Notes under the pieces: model-generated | What the model was told of the DNA's origin: nothing | What the model saw: only the letters and a program-made list of their open reading frames with translations | Database searches by the model: none | Shown: positions 14,417-15,187 of the stretch, piece by piece | How positions within the stretch are numbered: position 1 is the first letter of the stretch | How the letters are laid out: each line of letters opens with the position of its first letter | Assembly: GCA_045536015.1 (NCBI GenBank) | Contig: JAZSMS010000012.1 | Location: 1-15,187 of the forward strand | DNA length: 15,187 nt | Source of the DNA: JAZSMS01 sp045536015 | GTDB lineage: Bacteria; Bacillota; Clostridia; Christensenellales; QALW01 | Reading direction: 5' to 3' | Position numbers and translations under genes: made by a program

Positions 14417-14445
14417 TTGACAATTTTAATTTGTTTTCATATAAT
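14417..14445 (+). promoter_or_regulatory. Consensus promoter of the tRNA-Pro transcript
   Basis: A perfect TTGACA (14417-14422), exactly 17 bases, and a perfect TATAAT (14440-14445). Transcription should begin near 14452, about 30 bases before the tRNA-like element and about 217 bases before the tRNA, so both are on one primary transcript. Confidence 0.88.
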
Positions 14446-14481
14446 ATAAAAGCAACGTAATTTGTTGCATATTAAATATAT

Positions 14482-14640
14482 TCGAGGCGTAGCGCAGTTT
14501 GGTTCTGCAAATGCTTTGGGCATTGTTGGTGAGCGCGTTCTGCGGACGAAAAAGCGAGGCAATGATGTAGCAGCGGTCAAAATCATAAACGTGATTTTGG
14601 GTACCGCAAAGGGGCGACCAAAGCTAAAAGCCGCTTAGTG
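14482..14640 (+). ncRNA. tRNA-Pro-like structured RNA element of unknown function
   Basis: Bases 14482-14503 are identical to 14668-14689, the 5' end of the intact tRNA-Pro downstream, and TGCTTTGGG around the anticodon is also kept in register. The rest differs and cannot form a tRNA: there is no matching acceptor 3' strand, T arm or CCA. It can instead form its own fold: GCTTTGG (14513-14519) with CCAAAGC (14618-14624); CATTGTT (14521-14527) with GGCAATG (14558-14564, last two pairs G-U); CGC with GCG (14534-14536 and 14542-14544); and a long arm, GCGGTCAAAATCA (14573-14585) with TGATTTTG plus ACCGC (14592-14599, 14603-14607) and a GGT bulge. The nested helices suggest a real RNA rather than plain decay, but I do not recognise the family. 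A decayed tRNA duplicate is the alternative. Confidence 0.4.
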
Positions 14641-14668
14641 AATATAATATCAAAAACTTAATTATCAT

Positions 14669-14745
14669 CGAGGCGTAGCGCAGTTTGGTAGCGCATCTGC
14701 TTTGGGAGCAGAGGGCCGCAGGTTCGAATCCTGTCGCCTCGACCA
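14669..14745 (+). tRNA. tRNA-Pro(UGG)
   Basis: The acceptor stem CGAGGCG (14669-14675) pairs with CGCCTCG (14735-14741), followed by A and an encoded CCA (14743-14745). The D arm has AGCGCAGTTTGGTAGCGC, the anticodon arm is TCTGC-TTTGGGA-GCAGA with anticodon TGG, and the T arm is CGCAGG-TTCGAAT-CCTGTCG. The gene is complete and looks functional. It is transcribed from the consensus promoter at 14417-14445 through the upstream tRNA-like segment, so it needs 5' processing by RNase P. A terminator follows directly, and the end of a serine recombinase gene lies about 105 bases further on. Confidence 0.97.
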
Positions 14746-14746
14746 T

Positions 14747-14792
14747 ATCGAGTGTTCATAACGGATTTGAGTTATGGACACTCGATTTTTTT
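14747..14792 (+). terminator. Strong terminator after tRNA-Pro
   Basis: Bases 14747-14762 pair with 14771-14786 over 16 positions (one G-U) around an eight-base loop, followed by seven T. It starts one base after the CCA. Confidence 0.92.
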
Positions 14793-14820
14793 GCAATTTC
14801 GAGTTTCTTCGTTATGTATG

Positions 14821-14850
14821 GAGCAGGTTTTCAAGCCTGCTCTTTTGTTT
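14821..14850 (+). terminator. Inverted repeat at the end of the recombinase gene
   Basis: GAGCAGG (14821-14827) and CCTGCTC (14836-14842) form a seven-base stem followed by TTTTGTTTT on the plus strand. In the minus direction, the direction of the recombinase gene, there is no T run, so it is either a weak plus-strand terminator or part of the mobile-element end. Confidence 0.4.
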
Positions 14851-15187
14851 TATGCGGATTTGGTAATATACTCGATAGCTACACCTTTTCGTGTGTCTGC
14901 CTTGTAATTACTTCCGCATTCAGGTATCTCAATATACCCAATGAATTTGTAATGGATCATAATCCTCTGACTGCGGTTTTTACCAACGCCTTCGGTTTCA
15001 TAAACCGTTATCTCGTCTATGAGTTCCCGAAGAAGCGGTGCAGTCAACTTTTGCATTTCCATAAATCTCCGGATAGCGTTGATAAATCGGTCTTTGTTCT
15101 GTTGCATTGTACCGAGATTGTTTATCCTCTCATTTAGGGATGCAATCTTGGTTTTAAGTTCTATACGCTCCACTTCGTATTTGTGGG
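14850..15187 (-). CDS. Large serine recombinase, C-terminal end (partial)
   Basis: The frame is open from the right edge to a TAA at 14850-14852, giving about 111 visible residues. The GTG-initiated reading from 15173 is not a real start, since the frame continues upstream (HKYE before VERIELK). The visible part has a charged coiled-coil stretch (ERIELKTKIASLNERINNLG), then LTAPLLRELIDEITVYE, a basic turn, and QRIMIHYKFIGYIEIP. This is the typical C-terminal end of large serine recombinases of TnpX/phage-integrase type in Clostridia. The catalytic resolvase domain and zinc region would lie to the right of the window. Such enzymes move conjugative transposons, prophages or other integrative elements, and here the gene end faces the tRNA-Pro, implying the element's boundary is in 14793-14850 or nearby. 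The gene could also be a relic. Confidence 0.85.
   Translation of the reverse strand, partial: HKYEVERIELKTKIASLNERINNLGTMQQNKDRFINAIRRFMEMQKLTAPLLRELIDEITVYETEGVGKNRSQRIMIHYKFIGYIEIPECGSNYKADTRKGVAIEYITKSA

Noticed and set aside
14573..14614. GGGTACCGC looked like the T-box riboswitch signature
   Set aside because: The T-box core GGGTGGNACCGCG is incomplete here, there is no downstream synthetase or amino-acid gene, and the segment leads into a tRNA gene. The ACCGC is better explained as one arm of the local hairpin.
14482..14745. Group I intron splitting a tRNA-Pro
   Set aside because: The downstream tRNA is complete on its own with both halves, and the intervening sequence is too short and lacks recognisable P/Q/R/S core elements.
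14685..15137. Plus-strand 150-codon open frame crossing the tRNA and the region after it
   Set aside because: It begins inside the tRNA gene, crosses the terminator and runs antisense to the recombinase.

Overview
The window looks like a chromosomal segment of a low-GC, anaerobic, spore-forming member of the Clostridia, probably an uncultured gut lineage. The evidence is a partial SpoIIE-type sporulation protein, the c-di-AMP receptor/holB/ricT cluster in the Bacillus/Clostridium order, a clostridial 'reverse' rubrerythrin, and strong Shine-Dalgarno sites throughout. No named species can be assigned from sequence alone.

Layout. (1) 1-963, minus strand: the start of a polytopic membrane protein that best fits the N-terminal half of SpoIIE and runs off the left edge, preceded by a 33-residue clostridial small protein with a TTG start. 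(2) 1015-2290, plus strand: a YhaM-type OB-fold/HD exoribonuclease and a 66-residue DUF2508-like protein. The terminator hairpin between them contains the second gene's ribosome binding site. (3) 2291-10933, minus strand: two very large secreted paralogues (1373 and 1408 residues). Each has a signal peptide, carbohydrate-binding-like beta domains, a GH99/WbsX-like catalytic region with an NExxE motif, and a long shared C-terminal module ending in PS[IL]DFDEID. Only the second carries four fibronectin-III-like repeats. Each has its own promoter and a terminator. (4) 10977-13636, minus strand: a tight operon darA-holB-ricT-cyclophilin with overlapping or nearly overlapping genes. (5) 13680-14389, plus strand: a monocistronic rubrerythrin whose -10 box sits inside a perfect inverted repeat. 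(6) 14417-14792, plus strand: a consensus promoter driving a tRNA-Pro-like, internally structured RNA segment and then an intact tRNA-Pro(UGG), closed by a strong terminator. (7) 14850 to the right edge, minus strand: the C-terminal end of a large serine recombinase, suggesting that a mobile element lies to the right and is integrated just beyond the tRNA gene.

How the parts fit. Most of the window is housekeeping or stress biology: RNA turnover, replication clamp loading, c-di-AMP sensing, the Ric regulator, protein folding and peroxide detoxification. Two parts are less ordinary. One is the pair of giant extracellular glycan-active proteins, which probably degrade a host or plant polysaccharide. 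The other is the tRNA-Pro-like RNA: its first 22 bases are identical to the 5' end of the real tRNA next to it, after which it diverges into a different, internally complementary fold. That RNA is the best candidate here for something undescribed.
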